Shown: in pieces, positions 43,098-52,592 of the stretch | How positions within the stretch are numbered: the stretch's first letter is position 1 | How the letters are laid out: the number at the start of each line of letters is the position of its first letter | NCBI GenBank assembly: GCA_011523545.1 | Contig: WTGN01000070.1 | Span: forward strand, 1 to 64,000 | DNA length: 64,000 nt | Reading direction: 5' to 3' | Source of the DNA: Chloroflexota bacterium | Lineage (GTDB): Bacteria > Chloroflexota > Anaerolineae > Aggregatilineales > Phototrophicaceae | Notes under the pieces: generated by a model | The model's input: the letters and a program-made list of their open reading frames with translations, nothing else | What the model was told of the DNA's origin: nothing | Database searches by the model: none | Program-made: the position numbers and the translations under genes

Positions 43098-44006
43098 ATG
43101 TCAGGTTCCGGAATCTGGCGCGGCACAATCTACGGCATCACGGCGGCGACTATCTGGGGCGGTATGTATGTCGTTTCCGATGTCACGCTCGCCGTGATTC
43201 CGCCCTTCACTCTGCTAACGCTGCGCACTCTTCTGGGCTTGCTGGTATTGATCCCGCTAGAGCGGGCCCGCGGTCACACCGTGCCAGCGACGCAGACGAA
43301 GCTGGCGCTGCTCGGGGTTGGCGTGCTTGGCGTCGGCATTAGCCTGAGCGCGCAGTTCATCGGCACCGACCTGTCAACGGCGGTCAGCGGCGCCTTGATC
43401 ACCAGCGCGTCGCCAGCCTTTGTCGTCTTGTTTGCCGTGATTATCCTGCGCGAAAAGCTGACAGTCTTGCGTCTGTTGACAATCGTGTTGGCTAGCGCCG
43501 GCGTCGTGATCATGCTGAATCCCACGGCGGCGGACCTGGCTTCGGGCAGCTTCGCCGGCGATGTATTTTTGGCGATTGCCGCCCTCACCTGGGGGCTGTA
43601 CTCTGTCCTGGTGCGGCGCGTTACGATGCGCCATGCCACACCCACGCTGACCGTGACCGTCTACGCCTTGTTGGGTGGCTTGCTCTTGTCCGTTCCGGCC
43701 AGCGCTCTTGAATTGTCAGTGCGGCCGGTAGGGCAGGTCGACTTAAGTATCGTCCTGGGCCTGCTTTATCTTGGCCTGGTGTCGACAGCTTTTGCCCTGC
43801 TGCTATGGAATCGCGCCTTCGCCTTGGTCCCGGCGACGGTGGCCTCCCTGTGTTTCTTCGCCCAGCCGCTTTCTGGCGCCTTGCTGGCCGCGCTGCTGCT
43901 GGGCCAGGAGATGACGCCGGCCTTGTGGATCGGCACTGGATTGATCACGGTGGCGGTGCTGCTCTCCCTTGCGCGCGCGCCAAAGCGATCGCCCGCTAAG
44001 CTTTGA
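43098..44006 (+). CDS. EamA-family drug/metabolite transporter
   Basis: A 302-residue inner-membrane protein with ten predicted helices in two EamA repeats (about 10-140 and 155-295). The first repeat begins IYGITAATIWGGMYVVSDVT and the second VFLAIAALTWGLYSVLVRRV, the family's W-G motif. The second half ends SLCFFAQPLSGALLAALLLG. Such transporters export amino acids, metabolites or drugs by proton exchange. The substrate is unknown. The stop overlaps the convergent APH-like kinase gene by 11 bp. The upstream region is shared with the divergent TIR-NACHT-HEAT gene. Confidence 0.9.
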   Translation: MSGSGIWRGTIYGITAATIWGGMYVVSDVTLAVIPPFTLLTLRTLLGLLVLIPLERARGHTVPATQTKLALLGVGVLGVGISLSAQFIGTDLSTAVSGALITSASPAFVVLFAVIILREKLTVLRLLTIVLASAGVVIMLNPTAADLASGSFAGDVFLAIAALTWGLYSVLVRRVTMRHATPTLTVTVYALLGGLLLSVPASALELSVRPVGQVDLSIVLGLLYLGLVSTAFALLLWNRAFALVPATVASLCFFAQPLSGALLAALLLGQEMTPALWIGTGLITVAVLLSLARAPKRSPAKL

Positions 44007-45135
44007 GCAAGGCCCTCGCTTCTCGCGCCATTTTCAACAGCCGAAACCGGCGCACATCAGCGAACAGCCGGGCGACGTCTTGTAGACCGGTCATGCCATG
44101 CGTCCGCAGCATTTGCTCATATCCGCCCGCGTCGTGCAGCATTTCAAGGTCTTGCTTGACGCCCGCCAGCCCGCGCAAAACCATGGCGCAAGTGAAACCA
44201 AGGCGCGCCAGCTCGGGCTCGCCCCGCCAGCCGGCTTCTCGCAGGCCGGCGATATAACCGGCGAATGCAGTATTGTCCAGCTCATCGGCGCGCGCCGCTG
44301 TGAAGCCTTCATAAAAAAGGCTGACCGCAACCAGGCAGACCAATTCTTCGCCTATAGCGCCGACTGATGCCAGCGCCCAATCCAGCAGAACGACATCATC
44401 GTCTCGATGCAAAATGTTGCGGCGGAAGGCATCGGTATGGCAGAAGGTTTGCGGCTGCTGCGCCAGGGCGTCCTGAAACAATCGGCGCTCTTGCCATATC
44501 GCTTCGATTTCGTCCCTGGCGTCCATGGGCAGGGCGATTCGCGCCAGCGGCGTCTCAAGAAGGGGCGCAAGGTTGTCCAGCCTGTCCGCCAGCCCGGGAA
44601 TGATGGCGCTGTGCCAATTGCGGCTGAGCCAGGCGTATGACGGCTGGGCTGCCCCATTGAGCCAGGCGCCGTTGAAGCGGCCGAGACGCAGGGCGATATC
44701 GTGGAAATCGGCAAGGGACCAGGCGCCCTTGTCGTCAGCAATGTCTTCCATCCATATCCAGCAGCTGTCGCCATGGTCGTCAAGGCGGTGAATCTCGGGC
44801 GTTGTGAAGGTGTTGGCGGGCATACCGTCAAGCATCCCGGAGCGGTAAACCTCGAATTCTCGTTTCCAATAATAGGGTGAACGCTCGTTTTCGCCCCTGC
44901 GCTCATAAAGGATTTTGACGATAAATGGCAGTGTCTGCGTTGCTGCTGTGCGCAGCCGAAGACGGTAGAGCCCGGTCCCGCCGACAGCGCTGCCAAAGCC
45001 GCCATGCACCGGTTCGCAATCCCAAGAGCGGACCGCGATATCGCCGCGGCCAGCAGCGGCCCTCGCCAGCTCGCTAAGGGCTGACGTCGACAGGGACGCC
45101 AGTCTCGCTTGGGTCTTTTCGAGCGGCCTTGACAC
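43996..45135 (-). CDS. Aminoglycoside-phosphotransferase-like kinase
   Basis: A 379-residue protein with the APH/choline-kinase fold. The catalytic loop is FCHTDAFRRNILHR (HxD with Asn five residues on) and the metal Asp is in DVVLLDWALASVG. The N-lobe has a Gly-rich VHGGFGSAVGGTG and Lys in LPFIVKILYERRG. HGD, usual in antibiotic kinases, is HTD here, and the members found next to nutrient transporters often phosphorylate small metabolites. Starts with a GTG at 45135, 5 bases after the livF stop, so it is the last gene of the ABC operon. It may act on the transported compound (inference). Confidence 0.8.
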   Translation of the reverse strand: MSRPLEKTQARLASLSTSALSELARAAAGRGDIAVRSWDCEPVHGGFGSAVGGTGLYRLRLRTAATQTLPFIVKILYERRGENERSPYYWKREFEVYRSGMLDGMPANTFTTPEIHRLDDHGDSCWIWMEDIADDKGAWSLADFHDIALRLGRFNGAWLNGAAQPSYAWLSRNWHSAIIPGLADRLDNLAPLLETPLARIALPMDARDEIEAIWQERRLFQDALAQQPQTFCHTDAFRRNILHRDDDVVLLDWALASVGAIGEELVCLVAVSLFYEGFTAARADELDNTAFAGYIAGLREAGWRGEPELARLGFTCAMVLRGLAGVKQDLEMLHDAGGYEQMLRTHGMTGLQDVARLFADVRRFRLLKMAREARALLKA

Positions 45136-45140
45136 GAGAA

Positions 45141-45851
<711 letters not shown>

Positions 45852-45870
45852 TGAATGGTCCCGCGTTCGA

Positions 45871-46680
45871 CTAATGTTCGTGCATCTGCGCCGCGCCCCG
45901 CCCCAGGTACGCTTCTATCACATCGGGATTGGTTTGAATGTCGGCCGGCAAACCTTCAGCGATCTTGCGCCCATAATCGAGCACGGTGATATGCTCCGAT
46001 ATATCCATGACGACGCGCATATCGTGCTCAATCAAGACGATGGTGATGCCGATCTCGTCACGCAGCCGGCGGATGAAATCGGTCGTCTCGATCGTCTCCC
46101 GCGGATTCATGCCCGCCGTCGGCTCGTCCAGCAGGATCAGCTTTGGTTTGCTGGCGAGCGCGCGGCCAATCTCCAGCCGCCGCTGGTCGCCATAAGACAA
46201 ATTCTTCGAGAGCATGTCGCCCTTGCCCTCAAGCCCGACAAAGTAGAGCAGCTCCCGCGCCCGATCTTCCGTCAGCTCATCTTCCTGCCGCGTGGACGGC
46301 AAGCCCAGGATCGCGCCGATCCAGGTCGATTTCAGGTGCGGCTCCTGCCCGACCATGATGTTCTCAATCGCGGACATATTGCTGAACAGCCGGATATTCT
46401 GATAAGTGCGCGAGATGCCCGCCCGCGTGATCTGGTCAGGCGAGCGGCCGTTGATGCGCGCGCCGGCGAAGAGAATCTCGCCCTCGTCTATCTCATAGAA
46501 GCCGGTGATGCAATTGAAGAAGGTGGTCTTGCCGGCGCCGTTCGGCCCGATGATGCTGGCGATCGCGTTCTCGGGAATGTAGAAGTCGAGGCTGTCGACG
46601 GCGACCAAACCTTCGAAGCGCTTGGTCATGCCCCTCGCTTCCAATATGCGGTTGCGCCCGTCTTTGCTTTTCTCCGCCAT
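45871..46680 (-). CDS. livG: Branched-chain amino acid ABC transporter ATP-binding protein
   Basis: A 269-residue ATPase of the LivG type with Walker A GPNGAGKTTFFNCITGFY, signature LSYGDQRRLEIGRALA and Walker B LILLDEPTAGMNP, and the LivG-specific insertion with EDRARELLYFVGL. SD-like GAGGAAG upstream. 21 bp after livM. Confidence 0.93.
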   Translation of the reverse strand: MAEKSKDGRNRILEARGMTKRFEGLVAVDSLDFYIPENAIASIIGPNGAGKTTFFNCITGFYEIDEGEILFAGARINGRSPDQITRAGISRTYQNIRLFSNMSAIENIMVGQEPHLKSTWIGAILGLPSTRQEDELTEDRARELLYFVGLEGKGDMLSKNLSYGDQRRLEIGRALASKPKLILLDEPTAGMNPRETIETTDFIRRLRDEIGITIVLIEHDMRVVMDISEHITVLDYGRKIAEGLPADIQTNPDVIEAYLGRGAAQMHEH

Positions 46681-46701
46681 CTTCGCCTGCTTCCTCGCGC
46701 C

Positions 46702-48576
46702 TTATTCGGCCGCCGCCAGGGCCGGTTTGACCCCGGTCCTGATTTCATGCGTCACAATCTTCGAGGGGATAAAACCCTGCGGACGTTTGATCATCATCAA
46801 GATGAGCAAGGCGCCATACATCAGGAAGCGGAAGTCGGAGAACTCTCGCAAAAGCTCCGGCATGCCGATCAAGACGATCGCGCCGACAACGATGCCGGGG
46901 TTGCTGGCGATGCCGCCGACGATTATCAAGCTCAAAACGTTGATTGAAATGAATACGGTGAAACTGTTGGGAAAGACCGTGCCCACTTTGGCGGCGAATA
47001 TCGCCCCGGCCACGCCGCCGGTCGCCGCGCTCAGCGTGAATGCCAGCAGCTTGGCGCGCGCCGTGTCGATGCCCATGGCGGTCGCTACATCTTCGTCTTC
47101 GCGTATCGCCATCCACTGCCGTCCAGTGCGCGAATTGTTCAATCGTATCGAAACAAAGAGCGTCACCAGGCTGGCTACCAAAACAATGTAGTAGAGTTGC
47201 TCCGGGTTTTTGAGCTCAGTTCCGAGGAATATCGGCTTCGGGATCGCCTGCACCCCTTGCGCGCCGCCGATCAAGGGCTTCAGCCAATCGGAGATCGCCA
47301 GCTTGCCGATGATCTCGCCAAAGCCTAATGTGGCTATCGCGAGATAGTCGCCGCGCATTCGCAACACCGGCACGGCAAAAATGAAGCCGGCGAACATCGC
47401 GGCCAGCAGCGCCAGCGGGATGACCATCCAAAATGTGAACGTGCCTTTGAACAAACCCAGCGGCCCGATCGAGGTCAAGACAGCCAGCATGTAGGCGCCA
47501 ACGGCGTAATTGGTCAGATAACCGAGATCAAGCAGGCCGGCCAGCCCAATCGCGATATTCAAGCCCAGCCCCATCAATACGAAAATGCCGATGGTGACGG
47601 CGACATCGCTGAGCGTGCGCCCTATCAGCCAGGGCAGCATCAACATGAGGATGACAAACAGGGCCAGGCCGATGATGTTCACCGTGCGCCGCTGCGACAT
47701 TTCCATATTGCTGAATCTCTCGCGCGCCTGGCTGCCGTACAATGCCCAGAGAAAACCAGCGACGGTGCTGATGACAAATAAGGCGAGCGCGGCGTTTTGC
47801 CGCAAGGTATCGCGGCGGAATATCTCGCGCAAGGTGTCGCGGTCCAGGTTTTCTTGCAGCACCAGGCGCACCGTCTCCCCAAAAGCGCCGACCAGCACCG
47901 TCACGCTGAGGCCATATATCAGCGCGCGGCGCGGCACGGCCGGCATCAGGAACAAGGCCGAGCCGGCAAGACCAGCCGCCATCGAGACCAAGCCCAGCGT
48001 GCCGATGCCCAGCATCAGGTCCTTTCGATTGTCGAATGTGACCACTTCCACCCAGTTGCGATCAATGTTAACCAGCACCGTGCGCAGGTCGCCCTTGATT
48101 TCGAAGATCAGCGCGAATGAGAAGGTGACGATGCCTATAAGAAAGGCGACCACCAGCCAGATTCCCAGCGTGGTCTGCGTTTCCGCGCCCGCCCGCTGCA
48201 TCCGCCAGGCGATCACAGACGCGGCGACGAAGGGAATGGCCCGCAGGCAAATGTCCAGCAGGAAGCGGTATTCGTCCGAATTGAATAAAAGCAGAATGAT
48301 GCTAGGCAGCGCCGTCAGCAAACCGATGATGAGGCCGCTGATGAGCAGGGGCGCCTTCCCTTCATTGCTGTCACTGTGCTGCCGGGATACGTAGTATGCG
48401 GTGATAAAGGGCGCCATGAGCAGCAGCAGTTGCCCCAGGCTGATGAAGCGGTCCACCACCTCGCGTTCGTGAAAGGCGGCGATCATGCCGACGGCGCCCG
48501 TGAACAGAATGAAAGCGCCTGAGAGCAAACCGAAAATGAGGATCGTTTTGGAGGTCTGCGACCGCAGCAAGTCCAT
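46702..48576 (-). CDS. livM: LivM-type ABC permease with long N-terminal membrane extension
   Basis: A 624-residue permease, roughly 200-300 residues longer than typical LivM. The C-terminal ~330 residues are classical (GLGLNIAIGLAGLLDLGYLT, VLRMRGDYLAIATLGFGEI, GIDTARAKLLAFTLSAATGG, GGIASNPGIVVGA), with the EAA-like G loop for the ATPases. The N-terminal ~290 residues contain about seven further hydrophobic segments and a soluble loop (FEIKGDLRTVLVNIDRNWVE), with no match I recognise. This may be an accessory membrane module fused to the permease. AGGAGGG lies 5 bases before the ATG. 9 bp after livH. Confidence 0.88.
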   Translation of the reverse strand: MDLLRSQTSKTILIFGLLSGAFILFTGAVGMIAAFHEREVVDRFISLGQLLLLMAPFITAYYVSRQHSDSNEGKAPLLISGLIIGLLTALPSIILLLFNSDEYRFLLDICLRAIPFVAASVIAWRMQRAGAETQTTLGIWLVVAFLIGIVTFSFALIFEIKGDLRTVLVNIDRNWVEVVTFDNRKDLMLGIGTLGLVSMAAGLAGSALFLMPAVPRRALIYGLSVTVLVGAFGETVRLVLQENLDRDTLREIFRRDTLRQNAALALFVISTVAGFLWALYGSQARERFSNMEMSQRRTVNIIGLALFVILMLMLPWLIGRTLSDVAVTIGIFVLMGLGLNIAIGLAGLLDLGYLTNYAVGAYMLAVLTSIGPLGLFKGTFTFWMVIPLALLAAMFAGFIFAVPVLRMRGDYLAIATLGFGEIIGKLAISDWLKPLIGGAQGVQAIPKPIFLGTELKNPEQLYYIVLVASLVTLFVSIRLNNSRTGRQWMAIREDEDVATAMGIDTARAKLLAFTLSAATGGVAGAIFAAKVGTVFPNSFTVFISINVLSLIIVGGIASNPGIVVGAIVLIGMPELLREFSDFRFLMYGALLILMMIKRPQGFIPSKIVTHEIRTGVKPALAAAE

Positions 48577-48585
48577 GAAACCCTC

Positions 48586-49650
48586 CTAAGCCTTCTGTTC
48601 CGACAGGCGTTCGCCCAGGATGCCCTGCGGGCGAAAGATCAATACAAGCACCAGCATCGTAAAGGCGATGACATCTTTGAGCTGGTTGGCGCCGGGAATG
48701 CCCAGCCCGGCCAGAACGAGGTTCGGGCCGATCGCTTCAATCACGCCGAGGAACAAGCCGCCAAGCATAGCGCCCGGAATATTGCCGATGCCGCCCAGGA
48801 CCGCCGCCGTGAATGCTTTGATGCCGGGGATGAAACCCATAAAAAAGTTGACGCCTTGCGGACGGAACATGCCATTGATGACGCCGGCTGAACCGGCCAG
48901 GAAGCCGCCGACCCCGAATGTGAACATGATCACCCAATCGATGTCAATGCCCATCAATCGGGCGACTTCTTTGTTCTCGGAGACGGCGCGCATCGCCTTG
49001 CCGATCCGTGTGCGCTCGACCAGCCAATAAAGCCCCAGCATCAGGACCAGGGCGGAGCCGAAGACAAATACCTGCACTACCGGGATATTGATATCGCCGA
49101 TTGAAATGGCGCCCTGCAGAATGCGAACCTGGGGATAAGCCTTGAAGCCCGAGCCATAAAGCCCGCGAAAAGTGTATTGCAAGAAAAATGACGCGCCGAT
49201 GGCGGTGATCAGCGGCACCAGCCGCGGGCTGCCACGCAGCGGCCGGTAAGCCACGCGCTCCAAAAGTATCGCCACTGTCATCGACACCAGGCCTGCGAAC
49301 ATGATCATCAGCAATATCGCCAGCAGCGGCTGCTCATTCAAGAAGCCGGTTCGGTTGAGCGCTTCGGCCAGGAATACGGTCGAAAAGGCGCCGGCCATGA
49401 ACACTTCACCGTGGGCGAAGTTGATCATCAGCAGGATGCCGTAAACCAGCGTATAGCCGAGCGCGATCAAGGCGTAGATGCTGCCCTGCGAGAGACCGGC
49501 GGCGAAGAGATTGACCCACTGGGCAAAACTGATGCGGCCCGAGGAAAGCGTATTCCAGGCGCCAACGACCACGCCGAGCACAATCAGCACGCGCAGGATG
49601 TCGATCGTGAAATCAACCCAGGAGAATTCGTCTTTTTTCCACTTGAACAT
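48586..49650 (-). CDS. livH: LivH-type ABC permease
   Basis: A 354-residue permease with about 9 hydrophobic segments and the LivH core GLSQGSIYALIALGYTLVYG, INFAHGEVFMAGAF and MRAVSENKEVARLMGIDID, the coupling loop. I choose the ATG at 49650 (MFKWKKDEFSW), which has AGGG upstream. The ATG at 49665 lacks a ribosome-binding site. Translated after the second binding protein. Confidence 0.93.
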   Translation of the reverse strand: MFKWKKDEFSWVDFTIDILRVLIVLGVVVGAWNTLSSGRISFAQWVNLFAAGLSQGSIYALIALGYTLVYGILLMINFAHGEVFMAGAFSTVFLAEALNRTGFLNEQPLLAILLMIMFAGLVSMTVAILLERVAYRPLRGSPRLVPLITAIGASFFLQYTFRGLYGSGFKAYPQVRILQGAISIGDINIPVVQVFVFGSALVLMLGLYWLVERTRIGKAMRAVSENKEVARLMGIDIDWVIMFTFGVGGFLAGSAGVINGMFRPQGVNFFMGFIPGIKAFTAAVLGGIGNIPGAMLGGLFLGVIEAIGPNLVLAGLGIPGANQLKDVIAFTMLVLVLIFRPQGILGERLSEQKA

Positions 49651-49740
49651 AAGCCCTACCGTCATGCTTAGTCATCATCGTGAGATTGCTCTGTCTGTGG
49701 ATCCTGGCGGCTCTCGTCCACAATGGTAACAAATTGCAGT

Positions 49741-51006
49741 CTAATCGTACGCATCCAGCGCGAAATTCCAGGCCACCGGCGGCGGCCAGTGGTCGTCATA
49801 TACCTCAGCTTCGGTAATGATGAACACCGCAAGGGCAGTCCCAGGCGAACAGTCCCCGGCAAATGGCGAATCCTCGCGGCAAGTCAGCCGGCCGGTCAAG
49901 CCCGGGTAATCTTCGGTAGCGGCAACGGCATCGCGAATGGCCTGCCGCCCGAACACCAGGCGCCCGTCGTCATCGGTGGCGGCGACCGTCTCCAAAGCGT
50001 TCAAGAGCAGGTTGGTCGCGTCATAAGAATGAGCATGATAACCGCTCGGCGGATCACTGCCATATTCTTCCAGCCATTGCGCCAGCAGTTCGTCATAGGC
50101 GTCGCCGCTGACGAGCGGGCCGGATACATAAATGCCAACGGCAGCGTCTCCCGTATTCTCGGGGAAGCTGGAAGAAAAGCTGGCCGCGCCGCCGATGATG
50201 ATGCTGTCCTCCAGCCCGGGGATATGGCTCATCTGCGCGGCGAAGAAGTTGGACTCCGGCTCAAACAGCGGAACATATATGACGTCTGGCTGGTGCACGG
50301 CGATTTCAGTCAGGATGGATGCCATGTCGGTATCGCCCTTGTTGACGGCGCCTTGGAAAACGACATCTCTGCCAAGGTCGGCAAATGTATCGGCGACCGC
50401 TTGGGCGAGCCCTGATGTGTAAGGATCGCCGTCATGTACCGTTGCCAAAGTTTCCGATTTCAACGCCAGCGCCGCGAACTCGGCGAGACGCATACCTTCG
50501 ATAAGACCGTTCTGACTGGTGCGGAAGTAGCCAGGCAAATGAGAGCCGCCCGCCGCGATGTCGTCATTGGTCAAGCTCGGCGACGTATTGGACGGCGCGA
50601 TCATAACCAGGCCGGCGTCGCTGATGATTGGTATGGCGCCTTGGGCCGCGCTGGAACAGTTCGTGCCAATAGCGCCGACAATCATCGGATCAGCGGCCAG
50701 GCGCTGCGCCGCCGCTTGACCACCCTCGGCCGTGCACAAGCTGTCTTCAACTACCAGTTCAATCTCGTGGCCCAAAAAGCTGTAATCGCGAGCGAGCAGT
50801 GCCAGCTCAACCCCGCCTAGCGTGTCATCGCCCAGGTAATTGATCGCGCCGGACATGACCAGCATGGCGCCGATGACGATCGGATCTTCCGGCTCCACGG
50901 CGACGCAGCCCAGGGGGTCGGCACAGGCATCATCGGCAAGCGCCGGGGCAAGCAAACAGCTAAGCAGACTCACTACAGCCGTAATGGCGGCCATTCGTCC
51001 AATCAT
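49741..51006 (-). CDS. ABC transporter substrate-binding protein, LivK type (copy 1)
   Basis: A 421-residue exported binding protein with a signal peptide (MIGRMAAITAVVSLLSCLLA, cleavage after PALA-D). It is a periplasmic-binding-protein fold type I. Mature features are IVIGAMLVMSGAINYLGDDT, GGVELALLARDYSFLGHEIE and AIGTNCSSAAQGAIPIISDA, characteristic of LivJ/K-type receptors. It is about half identical by eye to the protein encoded just upstream (51180-52451), so the two arose by tandem duplication and probably bind related ligands. GAGGGAG precedes the ATG. 90 bp separate it from livH. Confidence 0.9.
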   Translation of the reverse strand: MIGRMAAITAVVSLLSCLLAPALADDACADPLGCVAVEPEDPIVIGAMLVMSGAINYLGDDTLGGVELALLARDYSFLGHEIELVVEDSLCTAEGGQAAAQRLAADPMIVGAIGTNCSSAAQGAIPIISDAGLVMIAPSNTSPSLTNDDIAAGGSHLPGYFRTSQNGLIEGMRLAEFAALALKSETLATVHDGDPYTSGLAQAVADTFADLGRDVVFQGAVNKGDTDMASILTEIAVHQPDVIYVPLFEPESNFFAAQMSHIPGLEDSIIIGGAASFSSSFPENTGDAAVGIYVSGPLVSGDAYDELLAQWLEEYGSDPPSGYHAHSYDATNLLLNALETVAATDDDGRLVFGRQAIRDAVAATEDYPGLTGRLTCREDSPFAGDCSPGTALAVFIITEAEVYDDHWPPPVAWNFALDAYD

Positions 51007-51112
51007 CGGTACTCCCTCGGCATGGTGGCTAAATGAGAACTCGCGCCTCTAGCGCTGGTTAGCGGCGATATGACCTGCAGGCGGGCTCGTGACAACGGCA
51101 ATACAAGCTAAC

Positions 51113-51147
51113 GGACAAGCCAGAGTCTGTTGCGCCCTGGCTTGTCC
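51113..51147 (-). other. Stable hairpin between the two binding-protein genes
   Basis: Perfect 11-bp inverted repeat (GGACAAGCCAG / CTGGCTTGTCC) around a 13-base loop. On the minus strand it is not followed by a T-run, so it is not a canonical terminator. A stem-loop after the first binding protein often stabilises its mRNA and raises its expression over the permease genes. Confidence 0.75.
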
Positions 51148-51179
51148 TTTGTTTGATGTCAATCTGGCTGATTCGGCTT

Positions 51180-52451
51180 TTAGCCGCCCATCGACATCGA
51201 GAGATCCCAGACAATTGGAGGCGGCCAGGCGCCTTCGTTAACCTGGGCTTCGCCAATCTCGAAAACAGCCAACGCCGTACCGGTCGCGCAGTCACCCTTG
51301 AATGGCGACTCTTCCTGGCAGGTCAGCGACCCGGTCAAGCCATCGTAATTCTCGACGGCGGCCATGGCGTCGCGCATCGCCTGACGCCCGATGATCAGCG
51401 TGCCGTCATCCATCTCCTTGGCGACAGCTTCCACCGCGTCCATCAACAGATTCGCCGCGTCATAAGCATGGGCGTGGAAGCCGCTCGGCGGCGTGTCGGT
51501 GCCGCCTGGCTGCTCTTCCGCCCAGAGATCGAGGAAGGCGTCGTAGGTTTCGCCGGAAACGTGCGGCCCGGTCATGATAACGCCGACCGCCGCCTGGCCG
51601 GTATTCTGGGCGAAGCCAGCCGCGAAGCTGCCGTCAGCCGTCATCATTACCGCGTCTTCCAAGCCCGGGGTGTTCGCCGCCTGCGACACGAGGAATTCGG
51701 ATTCAGGCACAAATACCGGCAAGTAAACAACATCGGGACCGCTGGCGGCGATCTCGGTGAGAATCGCGGTCATGTCGGTGTCGCCCTTGCTGACCGCGCC
51801 CTGGAAGACGACCTCGCCATTCAATCCGGCAAAGGTATTGGCCATGACAACCGCCAGACCCTCGGTATAAGGATCGCCGTCATGAATGGTGGCGACAGCG
51901 CCCGCTTTGAGCACCTCAACGGCGTATTGCGCGCCCATCGCGCCCTGGAACAGATCGTTGTGCGCCGTGCGGAAATAGCCGGGCTGATAGGTGCCGCCCT
52001 CGTCCGAATTGTCGTTTGTCAATCTGGGCGACGTGTTTGAGGATGAAATCATCAACATACCGGCTTCGCTGAGAATTGGCATAGCGCCCTGCGCCGCGCC
52101 GGAGCATGTCGTGCCGATGATGCCGACCACGGTTTCGTCCGCGGCGACGCGCTGTGCGGCGGCCTGGCCTCCCTCGGCGCTGCACAATTCATCCTCAACA
52201 ACCAAAGTGATGTCCCGGCCAAGCAGCATGCCGTCACGGCCCAGAAACGCCAGCTCGACGCCGCCGAGAGAGTCTTCCCCATAGAATGACGTCGCGCCAG
52301 AAACTGACAGTATGGCCGCGAACACAATCGGATCATCCGGGCCAACTTCAACGCAGCCAAGCTCGTCCATGCAATGCGCATCGGCAAGCGCAGGCGCGTT
52401 GTGGCCAACCAACATGCTCAAGACAGTGAGTACAAGTAATAGACGTTTCAT
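51180..52451 (-). CDS. ABC transporter substrate-binding protein, LivK type (copy 2)
   Basis: A 423-residue exported protein with a signal peptide (MKRLLLVLTVLSMLVGHNA, PALADA-H), paralogous to the next gene. It starts IVFAAILSVSGATSFYGEDS and has IIGTTCSGAAQGAMPILSEA and ISSSNTSPRLTNDN, the LivK pattern with a Cys pair (DELCSAEGG and TTCSG). As first gene of the operon with AAGGAG 10 bases upstream of the ATG, it is likely the most abundant receptor. A hairpin (51113-51147) follows it and may protect its mRNA. Confidence 0.92.
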   Translation of the reverse strand: MKRLLLVLTVLSMLVGHNAPALADAHCMDELGCVEVGPDDPIVFAAILSVSGATSFYGEDSLGGVELAFLGRDGMLLGRDITLVVEDELCSAEGGQAAAQRVAADETVVGIIGTTCSGAAQGAMPILSEAGMLMISSSNTSPRLTNDNSDEGGTYQPGYFRTAHNDLFQGAMGAQYAVEVLKAGAVATIHDGDPYTEGLAVVMANTFAGLNGEVVFQGAVSKGDTDMTAILTEIAASGPDVVYLPVFVPESEFLVSQAANTPGLEDAVMMTADGSFAAGFAQNTGQAAVGVIMTGPHVSGETYDAFLDLWAEEQPGGTDTPPSGFHAHAYDAANLLMDAVEAVAKEMDDGTLIIGRQAMRDAMAAVENYDGLTGSLTCQEESPFKGDCATGTALAVFEIGEAQVNEGAWPPPIVWDLSMSMGG

Positions 52452-52506
52452 TGTTCAGTGTCTCCTTATCATTGGACATTGTCGCGCATGCAACGCGATA
52501 AACAAT

Positions 52507-52537
52507 ATTATACTCAATGTTTTGTCAGTTGTATAAT
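52507..52537. promoter_or_regulatory. Overlapping divergent promoter region
   Basis: Two TATAAT boxes, one on each strand. On the minus strand TATAAT (52512-52507) lies 17 bp from TATACA (52535-52530), serving the ABC operon. On the plus strand TATAAT (52532-52537) lies 17 bp from TATACT (52509-52514), serving the glycosyltransferase. The -35 hexamers are weak and each overlaps the other's -10, so the two would compete. Confidence 0.45.
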
Positions 52538-52592
52538 CTCATGCAGGAATCCGGAAAGACGCGTTGCCCACCATGGCCAAAGCCGAGCCAAC

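Noticed and set aside
51113..51147. Terminator ending transcription after the first binding protein
   Set aside because: Strong stem but no T-run on the minus strand, and the downstream genes clearly belong to the same transporter.
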